Source: Pseudomonas fluorescens (GTDB taxonomy: Bacteria; Pseudomonadota; Gammaproteobacteria; Pseudomonadales; Pseudomonadaceae). Taken from it: a DNA stretch of 64,000 bases. Shown here piece by piece: positions 56,525 to 64,000 of the stretch. The first letter of the stretch is position 1, and every line of letters begins with the position of its first letter. A program made the translations under genes and the position numbers. The notes under the pieces are model-generated. The model saw only the letters and a list, made by a program, of their open reading frames with translations. It ran no database searches and was not told where the DNA came from. Where the stretch lies: positions 3,154,501 through 3,218,500 of the forward strand of contig NZ_CP012831.1 of NCBI RefSeq assembly GCF_001307275.1, in the 5' to 3' direction.

Positions 56525-56614
56525 TGTGGGAGCGAGCTTGCTCGCGATGGCGGTATAACAGCCGACAGAGATGTTGAATGTCATGGCCTCATCGCGAGCA
56601 AGCTCGCTCCCACA
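56525..56614. repeat. REPIN, family A, between bioB and bioF
   Basis: Paired inverted cores, 90-bp span. Confidence 0.9.
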
Positions 56615-56657
56615 GGGGATCTCACTCCGTCCATAAATGGTTCACCCCGAGGCCTGC

Positions 56658-57836
56658 ATGCCCTTCGATCTCGCCGCACGCCTGGCTGCCCGTCGTGCCA
56701 ACAACCTCTACCGCCAGCGCCCGCTGCTCGAAAGCCCCCAGGGCCCGGAAGTGGTAGTGGACGGCCAGCCGTTGCTGGCGTTCTGCAACAACGATTACCT
56801 GGGCCTGGCCAATCACCCGCAAGTGATCGAGGCCTGGCGCGCCGGCGCGGCGCGTTGGGGCGTCGGGGGCGGCGCCTCCCATTTGGTGATTGGCCACAGC
56901 AGCCCTCATCACGCCCTGGAAGAAGCGTTGGCCGACCTGACGGGGCGTCCGCGGGCGTTGCTGTTCACCACCGGTTACATGGCCAACCTCGGCGCGGTCA
57001 CCGCGCTGGTGGGGCAGGGCGATACGGTGCTGGAAGACCGCCTCAATCATGCTTCGCTGCTCGACGCCGGGCTGTTGTCCGGTGCGCGTTTCAACCGATA
57101 CCTGCACAACGATGCCCAGAGCCTGGCCAGTCGCCTGGAGAAAGCCACTGGCAATACCCTGGTGGTCACCGACGGCGTGTTCAGCATGGACGGCGACATT
57201 GCCGACCTGCCGGCCCTGGCCCGTGAGGCAAAGGCCCGGGGCGCCTGGCTGATGGTCGACGATGCCCACGGCTTTGGTCCGCTGGGGGGCCATGGTGGCG
57301 GTATCGTCGAACATTTCGGCTTGAGCCAGGACGATGTGCCGGTGCTGGTCGGCACCCTGGGCAAGGCCTTTGGCACCGCCGGGGCCTTCGTCGCCGGTAG
57401 CGAGGAACTGATCGAAAGCCTGATCCAGTTCGCGCGTCCCTACATCTACACCACCAGCCAACCGCCGGCCCTGGCCTGCGCCACGCTCAAGAGCCTGGAA
57501 CTGCTGCGCGGCGAGCATTGGCGGCGTGAACACCTGCAGGTGCTGATCCGCCAGTTCCGCCAAGGTGCCGAGCAGATCGGCCTGCAATTGATGGACAGCT
57601 TCACGCCGATCCAGCCGATCCTGGTGGGCGATGCGGGGCGGGCCATGCGCTTGTCGCAGATGCTGCGTGAGCGCGGGCTGATGGTCACGGCGATCCGCCC
57701 ACCCACCGTGCCGGCCGGCAGCGCTCGTTTGCGCGTGACCCTGACCGCCGCCCATAGCGAGGCCCAGGTGCAGCTATTGTTGAATGCACTGGCCGAGTGT
57801 TTTGCCCTGTTGGGACCGGAGCCAAGCCATGCGTGA
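56658..57836 (+). CDS. bioF: 8-amino-7-oxononanoate synthase
   Basis: A 392-residue PLP enzyme. The PLP lysine is in [13 protein letters not shown]; the glycine-rich [10 protein letters not shown] and [13 protein letters not shown] are family marks. It condenses pimeloyl thioester with alanine to 8-amino-7-oxononanoate. The start at 56658 ([15 protein letters not shown]) is likeliest. It overlaps bioH by eight bases. Confidence 0.93.
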   Translation: MPFDLAARLAARRANNLYRQRPLLESPQGPEVVVDGQPLLAFCNNDYLGLANHPQVIEAWRAGAARWGVGGGASHLVIGHSSPHHALEEALADLTGRPRALLFTTGYMANLGAVTALVGQGDTVLEDRLNHASLLDAGLLSGARFNRYLHNDAQSLASRLEKATGNTLVVTDGVFSMDGDIADLPALAREAKARGAWLMVDDAHGFGPLGGHGGGIVEHFGLSQDDVPVLVGTLGKAFGTAGAFVAGSEELIESLIQFARPYIYTTSQPPALACATLKSLELLRGEHWRREHLQVLIRQFRQGAEQIGLQLMDSFTPIQPILVGDAGRAMRLSQMLRERGLMVTAIRPPTVPAGSARLRVTLTAAHSEAQVQLLLNALAECFALLGPEPSHA

Positions 57837-58560
57837 TCGACTGATTTTGCTGCCCGGTTGGGGCTTGGGTGTTTCACCGCTGGAACCGCTGGCGGCGGCC
57901 TTGCAAGGGCTCGACGAACACCTGCGGGTGGAAATCGAGCCGTTGCCGGTATTGCTATCGAGCGACCCCGATGAATGGCTCGAAGAATTGGACGCCACCG
58001 TGCCTCAGGACACCTGGCTGGGCGGTTGGTCCCTGGGCGGCATGCTGGCCTCGGCGCTGGCGGCGCGCCGGGGTGAGCGCTGCTGTGGCCTGCTGACCAT
58101 GGCCAGTAATCCGTCCTTTGTCGCCCACGAGCAATGGCCGAGCGCGATGGACGGCCAGACGTTCGATGGCTTTCTCGCCGGCTGTGCGGCCGACCCACGC
58201 CAGACCCTCAAGCGTTTCAGCCTGCTGTGTGCCCAGGGCTGCGGCGATCCACGCGGGTTGTCGCGGTTGTTGTTGGCCGGGGCGCCAAACACTTCGCCCG
58301 AAGTATTGATGGCCGGGCTCGAACTGCTGGCGCGATTGGACACCCGCGCTGCGTTGCAGAGTTTCCGAGGCCCGCAACTGCATCTGTTTGCCGGGCTCGA
58401 TGCCCTGGTGCCGGCCGAAGCGGCGGGTGATTTGCTGGTCTTGCTGCCGGATGTCGAAATCGGTCTGATTGAACAGGCCGGCCACGGATTCCTTCTGGAA
58501 GACCCTCACGGTATAGCGGCGGCGATCCAGGTTTTTTTGCATGAGTCCGGCGATGACTGA
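57829..58560 (+). CDS. bioH: Pimeloyl-[acyl-carrier protein] methyl ester esterase
   Basis: A 243-residue alpha/beta hydrolase. The nucleophile elbow is [11 protein letters not shown], the acid lies in [11 protein letters not shown], and the His in [11 protein letters not shown]. BioH removes the methyl group of pimeloyl-ACP methyl ester, releasing the biotin precursor. The start at 57829 overlaps the bioF stop. Confidence 0.92.
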   Translation: MRDRLILLPGWGLGVSPLEPLAAALQGLDEHLRVEIEPLPVLLSSDPDEWLEELDATVPQDTWLGGWSLGGMLASALAARRGERCCGLLTMASNPSFVAHEQWPSAMDGQTFDGFLAGCAADPRQTLKRFSLLCAQGCGDPRGLSRLLLAGAPNTSPEVLMAGLELLARLDTRAALQSFRGPQLHLFAGLDALVPAEAAGDLLVLLPDVEIGLIEQAGHGFLLEDPHGIAAAIQVFLHESGDD

Positions 58561-59365
58561 TTTGTCTCTCCCTCCATTGCCCGGTGCCTTGCCCGACAAA
58601 CGCCAGGTAGCGGCGTCGTTTTCCCGGGCAGCGACCAGCTATGACAGCGTGGCCGAGCTGCAGCGCGACGTGGGGCAGCAATTGCTCGGTCGCTTGCCGC
58701 CTTCTTTCACGCCGCAACGTTGGCTGGACCTGGGCTGCGGCACCGGCTACTTCACTCGGGCCTTGGGTGCGCGTTTTGGTGCGACCACCGGCCTGGCGTT
58801 GGATATCGCCGAAGGCATGCTCAACCATGCGCGTCCTCAAGGTGGCGCCGCGTATTTTGTCGCCGGTGATGCTGAGCGGCTGCCTTTGCAGGCGGCGAGC
58901 TGCGACCTGGTGTTCTCCAGCCTGGCGGTGCAATGGTGCGCGGATTTCGCCACGGTGCTGAGCGAGGCCCATCGGGTGTTGAAGCCGGGTGGGGTGTTGG
59001 CCTTCACCAGCCTCTGCGTGGGCACTTTGTACGAGTTGCGCGACAGCTGGCGTCAGGTGGATGGCTTGGTGCACGTCAACCGTTTCCGTGCGTTCGAAAC
59101 GTATCAGCACCTTTGCGCGGCCAGCGGGCTGAATGTCATCAGTCTTGAAATCCGTCCGCATGTGCTGCATTACCCTGATGTGCGCAGCCTGACACATGAA
59201 TTGAAAGCTTTGGGTGCCCACAATCTGAACCCTGGTCGCCCCGGTGGCTTGACGGGCAGGGCGCGGATTCTCGCGCTGGTTGAGGCCTATGAGCAGTTTC
59301 GTCAGGCCCAGGGGCTGCCGGCAACTTACCAGGTGGTCTACGCCGTTTTGGAGAAACCGCTATGA
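58553..59365 (+). CDS. bioC: Malonyl-[acyl-carrier protein] O-methyltransferase
   Basis: A 270-residue SAM-dependent methyltransferase with motif [15 protein letters not shown]. BioC methylates malonyl-ACP (or CoA) so that it can be extended to pimeloyl-ACP methyl ester. I place the start at 58553 ([20 protein letters not shown]), overlapping bioH; an ATG 12 bases earlier is possible. It overlaps bioD by four bases (ATGA). Confidence 0.92.
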   Translation: MTDLSLPPLPGALPDKRQVAASFSRAATSYDSVAELQRDVGQQLLGRLPPSFTPQRWLDLGCGTGYFTRALGARFGATTGLALDIAEGMLNHARPQGGAAYFVAGDAERLPLQAASCDLVFSSLAVQWCADFATVLSEAHRVLKPGGVLAFTSLCVGTLYELRDSWRQVDGLVHVNRFRAFETYQHLCAASGLNVISLEIRPHVLHYPDVRSLTHELKALGAHNLNPGRPGGLTGRARILALVEAYEQFRQAQGLPATYQVVYAVLEKPL

Positions 59366-60042
59366 GCAAGGCCTATTTCATTACCGGCACCGACACCGAT
59401 GTAGGCAAGACCACCGTCGCGGCGGGCCTGCTGCATGCTGCGCGACAGGCTGGGATGAGCACGGCTGCCGGAAAACCCGTGGCCTCTGGCTGCGACGTGA
59501 CGCCCAAGGGGCTACGCAACGCCGATGCCTTGGCCTTGCTGGCCGAATGCTCGATACCGTTGACGTATGCACAGGTCAATCCGGTGGCGTTCGAACCGGC
59601 AATAGCGCCGCACCTGGCCGCCCGGGAAGCGGGCGTTGCCTTGACGGTGCAGTCGCTACTTGGCCCGATGCGCGAAGTGCTGGCGCTGAACGCTGATTTC
59701 ACCCTGATCGAGGGCGCAGGTGGTTGGCGGGTACCGCTGGCCGGCCAGGACAATCTTTCCGATCTGGCGATCGCGCTGGGCTTGCCGGTGATTCTGGTGG
59801 TGGGCGTGCGCCTGGGTTGCATCAGCCACGCGTTGTTGACCGCCGAGGCTATCGCCCGTGATGGCTTGCAGCTTGCCGGTTGGGTCGCGAACATCATCGA
59901 CCCGGCCACCTCGCGCCTGGAAGAAAACCTGGCAACCTTGGCCGAGCGACTTCCGGCGCCGTGCCTGGGCAGGGTGGCGCGGATCCAGAGTGTGACGGCC
60001 GAAGCCGTGGCCGGACACCTGCAACTGGATCTGCTGGACTGA
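59362..60042 (+). CDS. bioD: Dethiobiotin synthetase
   Basis: A 226-residue ATP-dependent enzyme with the P-loop [16 protein letters not shown] and the substrate region [12 protein letters not shown]. It closes the ureido ring of dethiobiotin using carbon dioxide. It is the last recognised biotin gene; bioA, the aminotransferase, is not in this window. Confidence 0.93.
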   Translation: MSKAYFITGTDTDVGKTTVAAGLLHAARQAGMSTAAGKPVASGCDVTPKGLRNADALALLAECSIPLTYAQVNPVAFEPAIAPHLAAREAGVALTVQSLLGPMREVLALNADFTLIEGAGGWRVPLAGQDNLSDLAIALGLPVILVVGVRLGCISHALLTAEAIARDGLQLAGWVANIIDPATSRLEENLATLAERLPAPCLGRVARIQSVTAEAVAGHLQLDLLD

Positions 60043-60161
60043 GCCCCCGCCAAGGTTTTGCCTATGACACGGCACTGTGCCATTAGTGTTTTTGTCGGGC
60101 CTTTTCCCTGGGCTTCTGATTCAATGGCCACTGTCGACCCTTCAAGAAGACGAGCTCTGCC

Positions 60162-60458
60162 ATGGAAATCTCAGGAAGTACCGCGTTCTATGCCGGTCTG
60201 AGCACGATTCAGACAGGGCAGAACCGCGTCGATCAGGCCTCCGGCCAGATCGCCAACAACACGATCGAGCGTTCGGTCACCAGCCAGTCGTCTGAAGTCC
60301 AGGTAGATCGCCTGCGTTCGGTGGATCGTAGCCAGCAGTCGGACCAGGCCGCCAACATGGTCGAAATGGCCCAGGGCAAGTTCCAGGTGCAACTGGGTGC
60401 CAATGTCGCCAAGGCATCCGACGAAATGCTCGGGACATTGATCGATACCTTTGCCTGA
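60162..60458 (+). CDS. Small conserved protein downstream of bioD
   Basis: A 98-residue protein, MEISGSTAFYAGLSTIQTGQ, Gln/Ser-rich with no Cys and no membrane segment. The N- and C-termini (QASGQIANNT, NVAKASDEMLGTLIDTFA) recall flagellar rod and hook proteins, but this is too weak to assign. A gene of this size in the same position occurs beside bioD in P. aeruginosa from memory. It has its own good terminator. Confidence 0.8.
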   Translation: MEISGSTAFYAGLSTIQTGQNRVDQASGQIANNTIERSVTSQSSEVQVDRLRSVDRSQQSDQAANMVEMAQGKFQVQLGANVAKASDEMLGTLIDTFA

Positions 60459-60480
60459 TCCTGTTCTTCAGATTTGCCAA

Positions 60481-60507
60481 AACGCCGCGATTATTCGCGG
60501 CGTTTTT
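60481..60507 (+). terminator. Terminator after the small bioD-linked gene
   Basis: Perfect 10-bp stem AACGCCGCGA / TCGCGGCGTT with loop TTAT and a T-tract. Confidence 0.92.
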
Positions 60508-60659
60508 GTCTCTAACGTCTTATTGCTCAACTAATCTTTTCCTACGCGCATCGCGGATTCTTCAGGGCGATGGGTTTCCTGTGTCCGACATTTTTCTCAG
60601 GCTGATGACGAACGGCAAAAGATCGGCGCTTGACAAGATTTGGGCGTAAACGTATGTTT

Positions 60660-60673
60660 CAAACAACTGTTTG
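60660..60673. promoter_or_regulatory. PsrA operator upstream of the acyl-CoA dehydrogenase
   Basis: CAAAC-AACT-GTTTG matches exactly the PsrA consensus (G/C)AAAC-N2-4-GTTT(G/C). It lies 62-75 bases upstream of the start codon. PsrA represses beta-oxidation genes until long-chain fatty acid is present. Confidence 0.72.
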
Positions 60674-60734
60674 ACCGCCACAACAAATCCACGCGGTCGT
60701 TCATTCCCGGTTACATCAGCAGAGGTTTATCGCT

Positions 60735-62540
60735 ATGCCTGACTACAAGGCCCCCTTGCGTGATATTCGCTTCGTTCGTGACGAACTGCTTGGCTACGAA
60801 GCGCATTATCAGAGCCTTCCGGCTTGCCAGGATGCAACTCCGGACATGGTTGACGCCATTCTCGAAGAAGGCGCCAAGTTTTGTGAGCAGGTGCTGGCTC
60901 CGCTGAACCGTGTGGGCGACATCGAGGGTTGCACCTGGAGCGAGTCCGGCGTGAAAACCCCGGCCGGTTTCAAGGAAGCCTACAAGCAATTCGTCGAAGG
61001 CGGCTGGCCGAGCCTGGCCCACGACGTCGAGCATGGCGGTCAAGGCCTGCCGGAATCCCTGGGCCTGGCGGTCAGCGAGATGGTCGGTGAAGCCAACTGG
61101 TCGTGGGGCATGTACCCGGGCCTGTCCCATGGCGCGATGAACACGATTTCCGAGCACGGTACGCCCGAGCAGCAAGAGGCCTACCTGACCAAGCTGGTTT
61201 CCGGTGAATGGACCGGCACCATGTGCCTGACCGAACCGCACTGTGGTACCGACCTGGGCATGCTACGCACCAAGGCCGAGCCTCAGGCCGACGGTTCCTA
61301 CAAGGTTTCCGGTACGAAGATCTTCATTTCGGCCGGTGAACACGACATGGCCGACAACATCGTCCACATCGTACTGGCACGCCTGCCGGACGCACCGGCT
61401 GGCACCAAGGGCATTTCGCTGTTCATCGTTCCAAAATTCCTGCCTAACGCCGACGGCTCCATCGGCCAGCGCAACGCGGTGAGCTGTGGTTCCCTGGAAC
61501 ACAAGATGGGCATCCACGGCAACGCCACTTGTGTGATGAACTTCGACGCGGCCACCGGTTACCTGATCGGCCCGGCGAACAAAGGCCTGAACTGCATGTT
61601 CACCTTCATGAACACCGCACGCCTGGGCACTGCGCTGCAAGGCCTGGCCCACGCCGAGATCGGCTTCCAGGGCGGCCTGAAATATGCCCGTGATCGCCTG
61701 CAAATGCGCTCCCTGACGGGCCCGAAAGCGCCAGACAAGGCCGCCGACCCGATCATCGTGCACCCTGACGTGCGTCGCATGCTGCTGACCATGAAGGCCT
61801 TCGCCGAAGGTAACCGGGCGATGGTGTACTTCACCGCCAAGCAGGTCGACATCGTCAAGTACGGCGTGGACGAAGAAGAGAAGAAAAAAGCCGATGCGCT
61901 GCTGGCGTTCATGACGCCGATCGCCAAGGCCTTCATGACCGAAGTCGGTTTCGAATCGGCCAACCATGGCGTGCAGATCTACGGCGGCCACGGCTTCATC
62001 GCCGAGTGGGGCATGGAGCAGAACGTTCGCGACAGTCGTATCTCGATGCTGTACGAAGGCACCACCGGCATCCAGGCCCTCGACCTGCTGGGCCGTAAAG
62101 TGCTGATGACCCAGGGCGAGGCACTCAAGGGCTTCACCAAGATCGTCCACAAGTTCTGCCAGAGCAACGAAGGCAACGAAGCGGTCAAGGAGTTCGTCGA
62201 GCCCCTGGCTGCGCTGAACAAGGAATGGGGCGAGCTGACCATGAAGGTCGGCATGGCGGCCATGAAGGATCGTGAAGAAGTGGGCGCGGCATCGGTGGAC
62301 TACCTGATGTACTCCGGTTACGCCTGCCTGGCCTATTTCTGGGCCGACATGGCGCGCCTGGCAGCGGAAAAACTCGCAGCCGGCACCACCGAAGAAGCCT
62401 TCTACACCGCCAAGCTGCAGACCGCGCGCTTCTACTTCCAGCGCATCCTGCCGCGCACCCGTACCCACGTGGCAACCATGCTGTCGGGCGCGAACAACCT
62501 GATGGACATGAAAGAAGAAGACTTCGCGCTGGGTTACTAA
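60735..62540 (+). CDS. Acyl-CoA dehydrogenase
   Basis: A 601-residue acyl-CoA dehydrogenase of the long form with a C-terminal extension. Flavin-binding [15 protein letters not shown] and the catalytic-Glu region [20 protein letters not shown] are clear. It catalyses the first, FAD-linked step of fatty-acid beta-oxidation; electrons go to ETF. A perfect PsrA box lies just upstream. AGAGG precedes the start, and a strong terminator follows. Confidence 0.92.
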   Translation: MPDYKAPLRDIRFVRDELLGYEAHYQSLPACQDATPDMVDAILEEGAKFCEQVLAPLNRVGDIEGCTWSESGVKTPAGFKEAYKQFVEGGWPSLAHDVEHGGQGLPESLGLAVSEMVGEANWSWGMYPGLSHGAMNTISEHGTPEQQEAYLTKLVSGEWTGTMCLTEPHCGTDLGMLRTKAEPQADGSYKVSGTKIFISAGEHDMADNIVHIVLARLPDAPAGTKGISLFIVPKFLPNADGSIGQRNAVSCGSLEHKMGIHGNATCVMNFDAATGYLIGPANKGLNCMFTFMNTARLGTALQGLAHAEIGFQGGLKYARDRLQMRSLTGPKAPDKAADPIIVHPDVRRMLLTMKAFAEGNRAMVYFTAKQVDIVKYGVDEEEKKKADALLAFMTPIAKAFMTEVGFESANHGVQIYGGHGFIAEWGMEQNVRDSRISMLYEGTTGIQALDLLGRKVLMTQGEALKGFTKIVHKFCQSNEGNEAVKEFVEPLAALNKEWGELTMKVGMAAMKDREEVGAASVDYLMYSGYACLAYFWADMARLAAEKLAAGTTEEAFYTAKLQTARFYFQRILPRTRTHVATMLSGANNLMDMKEEDFALGY

Positions 62541-62560
62541 GCCTTACGCGGTTCTTTGAA

Positions 62561-62598
62561 AAAAGCCGCTGCTTCTTCGGGAGCAGCGGCTTTTTTTT
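62561..62598 (+). terminator. Terminator of the acyl-CoA dehydrogenase gene
   Basis: Perfect 13-bp stem AAAAGCCGCTGCT / AGCAGCGGCTTTT with an 8-base loop and a T-tract. Confidence 0.93.
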
Positions 62599-62600
62599 GC

Positions 62601-62897
62601 GCCGCCGACAAACACGCGCCTCAAGCACCAGCAGGCTTCAAGTCGCCGAATTTCTTACTGTGGAAATCCAGCCTCGTGCTTCAAATTCCGTCACCTGTCC
62701 CTGCAACGCGTCGAAACGGTCCATAGCGGCCCATTTGTTGTGGTTTTTGGAATAGATAAGTCAATTTCATCCCGTTTATTCACAGACGGTCAATCGACAT
62801 CATGGGGTTGTGGGCTGACAACCTTCGCCCCATGTGGGTCGGCCGGTGCCGATCCCGTGAAACCAGCTTTATCGCACGTACCGGAAAGGAATTGACC
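62601..62897. other. Intergenic region without recognised features
   Basis: About 300 bases between the terminator and the small frame at 62898. AT-rich patches near 62740-62780 could be promoter sequence; no clear motif was seen. Confidence 0.4.
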
Positions 62898-63032
62898 ATG
62901 AACGTGAACACCACTCTTGCGGCCTGGCGTCTGATCGCCGTTGGCGATCGCTTCCTGCGTCGTATCGCCCTGTCTGGCCCCTTGACGTCACGGCGGGTAC
63001 TTGCGACCCGGGAGGTGAGTCATGGCCAATAA
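62898..63032 (+). CDS. Possible small protein overlapping the DUF1097 gene
   Basis: A 44-residue frame, MNVNTTLAAWRLIAVGDRFLRR, basic with an amphipathic start. GGAAAGGAATTGACC gives it a good ribosome site, and its stop overlaps the start of the next gene by 11 bases, which suggests translational coupling. No function is known. Confidence 0.5.
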   Translation: MNVNTTLAAWRLIAVGDRFLRRIALSGPLTSRRVLATREVSHGQ

Positions 63033-63513
63033 TGCATTTTTCACTCATCTGAAGGTGGTGGTGGGGGAGTCGGTCATTGCGTCATCCGCCGCCACCCTGA
63101 GCGTGATGGCGCTGGAGGTTCCGGTGTGGGCCATGTTTGTCGGGTGGATTTCATTCTTTACCCGCGGGCTCAACCTCAAGCAAGGGGCGATCAACCTGGC
63201 CTGCGTGCTGATCGGCGTCATTCTGGGGATCGGTGCGGCCCAGGCCATGGCTGCCCTGACGCCTGTTCTGGGCAGCTATGCCATCAGTGCAGTGGTGTTC
63301 GCCATCACGGTCATTGCGCTGTCTTTGGCCAAGGCGCCGGTGTTCAACAACCTGCTCGGTTTTTTCCTGGGGCTGGTGGCGTATTTCGCTTCGCACCAAC
63401 CCCCGTCGCTCACAACCTTCGGGATGCTGGCCCTGGCCGGGACGCTGGGAGCGACAGCGGCCCTGCTGGCGCATTCGCTGCAAAAGCGGGTTCGCCAGGG
63501 CGCTGGTCATTGA
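63022..63513 (+). CDS. DUF1097 family membrane protein
   Basis: A 163-residue protein with five hydrophobic segments (VPVWAMFVGWISFF, GAINLACVLIGVILGIGAAQ, YAISAVVFAITVIALSL, FNNLLGFFLGLVAYFA, TFGMLALAGTLGATAALLA). The pattern fits DUF1097 (inner-membrane proteins of unknown role). It overlaps the small frame upstream. The next gene, of DoxX type, is 86 bases downstream on the same strand, so they may form a unit. Confidence 0.75.
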   Translation: MANNAFFTHLKVVVGESVIASSAATLSVMALEVPVWAMFVGWISFFTRGLNLKQGAINLACVLIGVILGIGAAQAMAALTPVLGSYAISAVVFAITVIALSLAKAPVFNNLLGFFLGLVAYFASHQPPSLTTFGMLALAGTLGATAALLAHSLQKRVRQGAGH

Positions 63514-63599
63514 CGCGGGGAGTCCAGCATCTCGCCAGCAAGTGCCGGCCGCGTTAGCGGGTGGCTCTGAAAACCTCATTCACAAAAAGGACTACCGCG

Positions 63600-64000
63600 A
63601 TGGACACGTCACAACGTAAATCCGCGATGACCTCCATGGAAACCACCGCCTCCCAAGAGCGCCTGCTGTTTCCGGCGCTGGATGGGCTTTACACCCGTGC
63701 GGAGCCCGTTTTGTATGCAGTGCTGCGGTTTGCGTTCGGCGTTGTCATGTTCACCCACGGCCTTCCAAAAGCCCTGGGGATATCCCACGGTTCCATGGCG
63801 GATCCCATGGCGGGCTCCATCAACCTGATCCAGAACGTCATGGGCCTGCCGTTCGCCGCGCAATGGGCGGTTCTGGTCATGCTTCTTGAAACGGTCGGTG
63901 CGGTCATGCTGGCTGTCGGTCTGTGGGCGCGCCCGGTCGCGTTCATGATGGCGGTGCAAATGGTGGCTATCAGCTACGCGCTTGGCCCCACTTGGCCGTG
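63600..64000 (+). CDS. DoxX family membrane protein, 3' end missing
   Basis: The frame runs off the window. The visible 133 residues start MDTSQRKSAMTSMETTASQERLLF and include AVLRFAFGVVMFTHGLPKAL, the DoxX/SURF4-like first membrane segment, and WAVLVMLLETVGAVMLAVGLWARP. DoxX proteins are small inner-membrane proteins linked to oxidative stress or thiosulfate oxidation. AAAGGA precedes the start. Confidence 0.82.
   Translation, partial: MDTSQRKSAMTSMETTASQERLLFPALDGLYTRAEPVLYAVLRFAFGVVMFTHGLPKALGISHGSMADPMAGSINLIQNVMGLPFAAQWAVLVMLLETVGAVMLAVGLWARPVAFMMAVQMVAISYALGPTWP

Overview
The window is a 64 kb stretch of a GC-rich chromosome that I read as a Pseudomonas of the fluorescens group. The evidence is gene content and order (betaine/sarcosine catabolism, fiu iron uptake, creBCD, bioBFHCD, malate synthase G), the dense short palindromic repeats built on GGGAGCGAGCTTGCTCGCG, and ATGA/GTGA gene overlaps. 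No rRNA, tRNA, CRISPR, prophage or complete insertion sequence was seen.

Layout. (1) 1-3383: end of dgcB, then etfA and etfB, which pass electrons from dimethylglycine demethylation. (2) 3384-5372: a GNAT acetyltransferase and about 1.1 kb of mostly non-coding DNA with a diverged tandem repeat of about 180 bp; each unit carries a perfect DnaA box. (3) 5373-12128: a three-gene unit: a 1150-residue GMC oxidoreductase fused to an alpha/beta hydrolase, a membrane-anchored two-haem cytochrome c, and a metallophosphoesterase. I know of no assigned function for it. (4) 12230-26381: gbcA/gbcB (divergent), ltaE, a TraX-like gene, glyA, soxBDAG, purU and fdhA. Together with region 1 this forms a path from glycine betaine through dimethylglycine and sarcosine to glycine and serine, with the methyl groups leaving as formaldehyde, 5,10-methylene-THF and formate. 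(5) 26450-30013: a cold-shock protein, three exported or membrane proteins of unknown role, and a PlsC-type acyltransferase. (6) 30050-36546: a retropepsin-like protein, creBC and creD, a GST-like protein, and an MFS transporter with a clear promoter and two GntR/FadR-type operator sites. (7) 36753-42429: a PepSY membrane protein, a ferrichrome-type TonB receptor (FiuA-like), its FecR-type anti-sigma and ECF sigma factors. (8) 42656-50415: exonuclease, cNMP/CBS/DUF294 protein, response regulator, glcB, GcvR-like ACT protein, RarD. (9) 50620-60458: SrkA-type kinase, PhoX, ModE-like regulator, ComF, and bioBFHCD plus a small conserved protein. (10) 60735-64000: an acyl-CoA dehydrogenase behind a perfect PsrA box, a DUF1097 membrane protein, and a truncated DoxX-family gene.

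From memory of P. aeruginosa PAO1, regions 1-4 match genes numbered about PA5398-PA5421 and regions 6-10 match about PA0461-PA0506, so two blocks that flank oriC at some distance there are joined here. The most notable unexplained items are the DnaA-box repeat array and the adjacent GMC/cytochrome/phosphoesterase unit.
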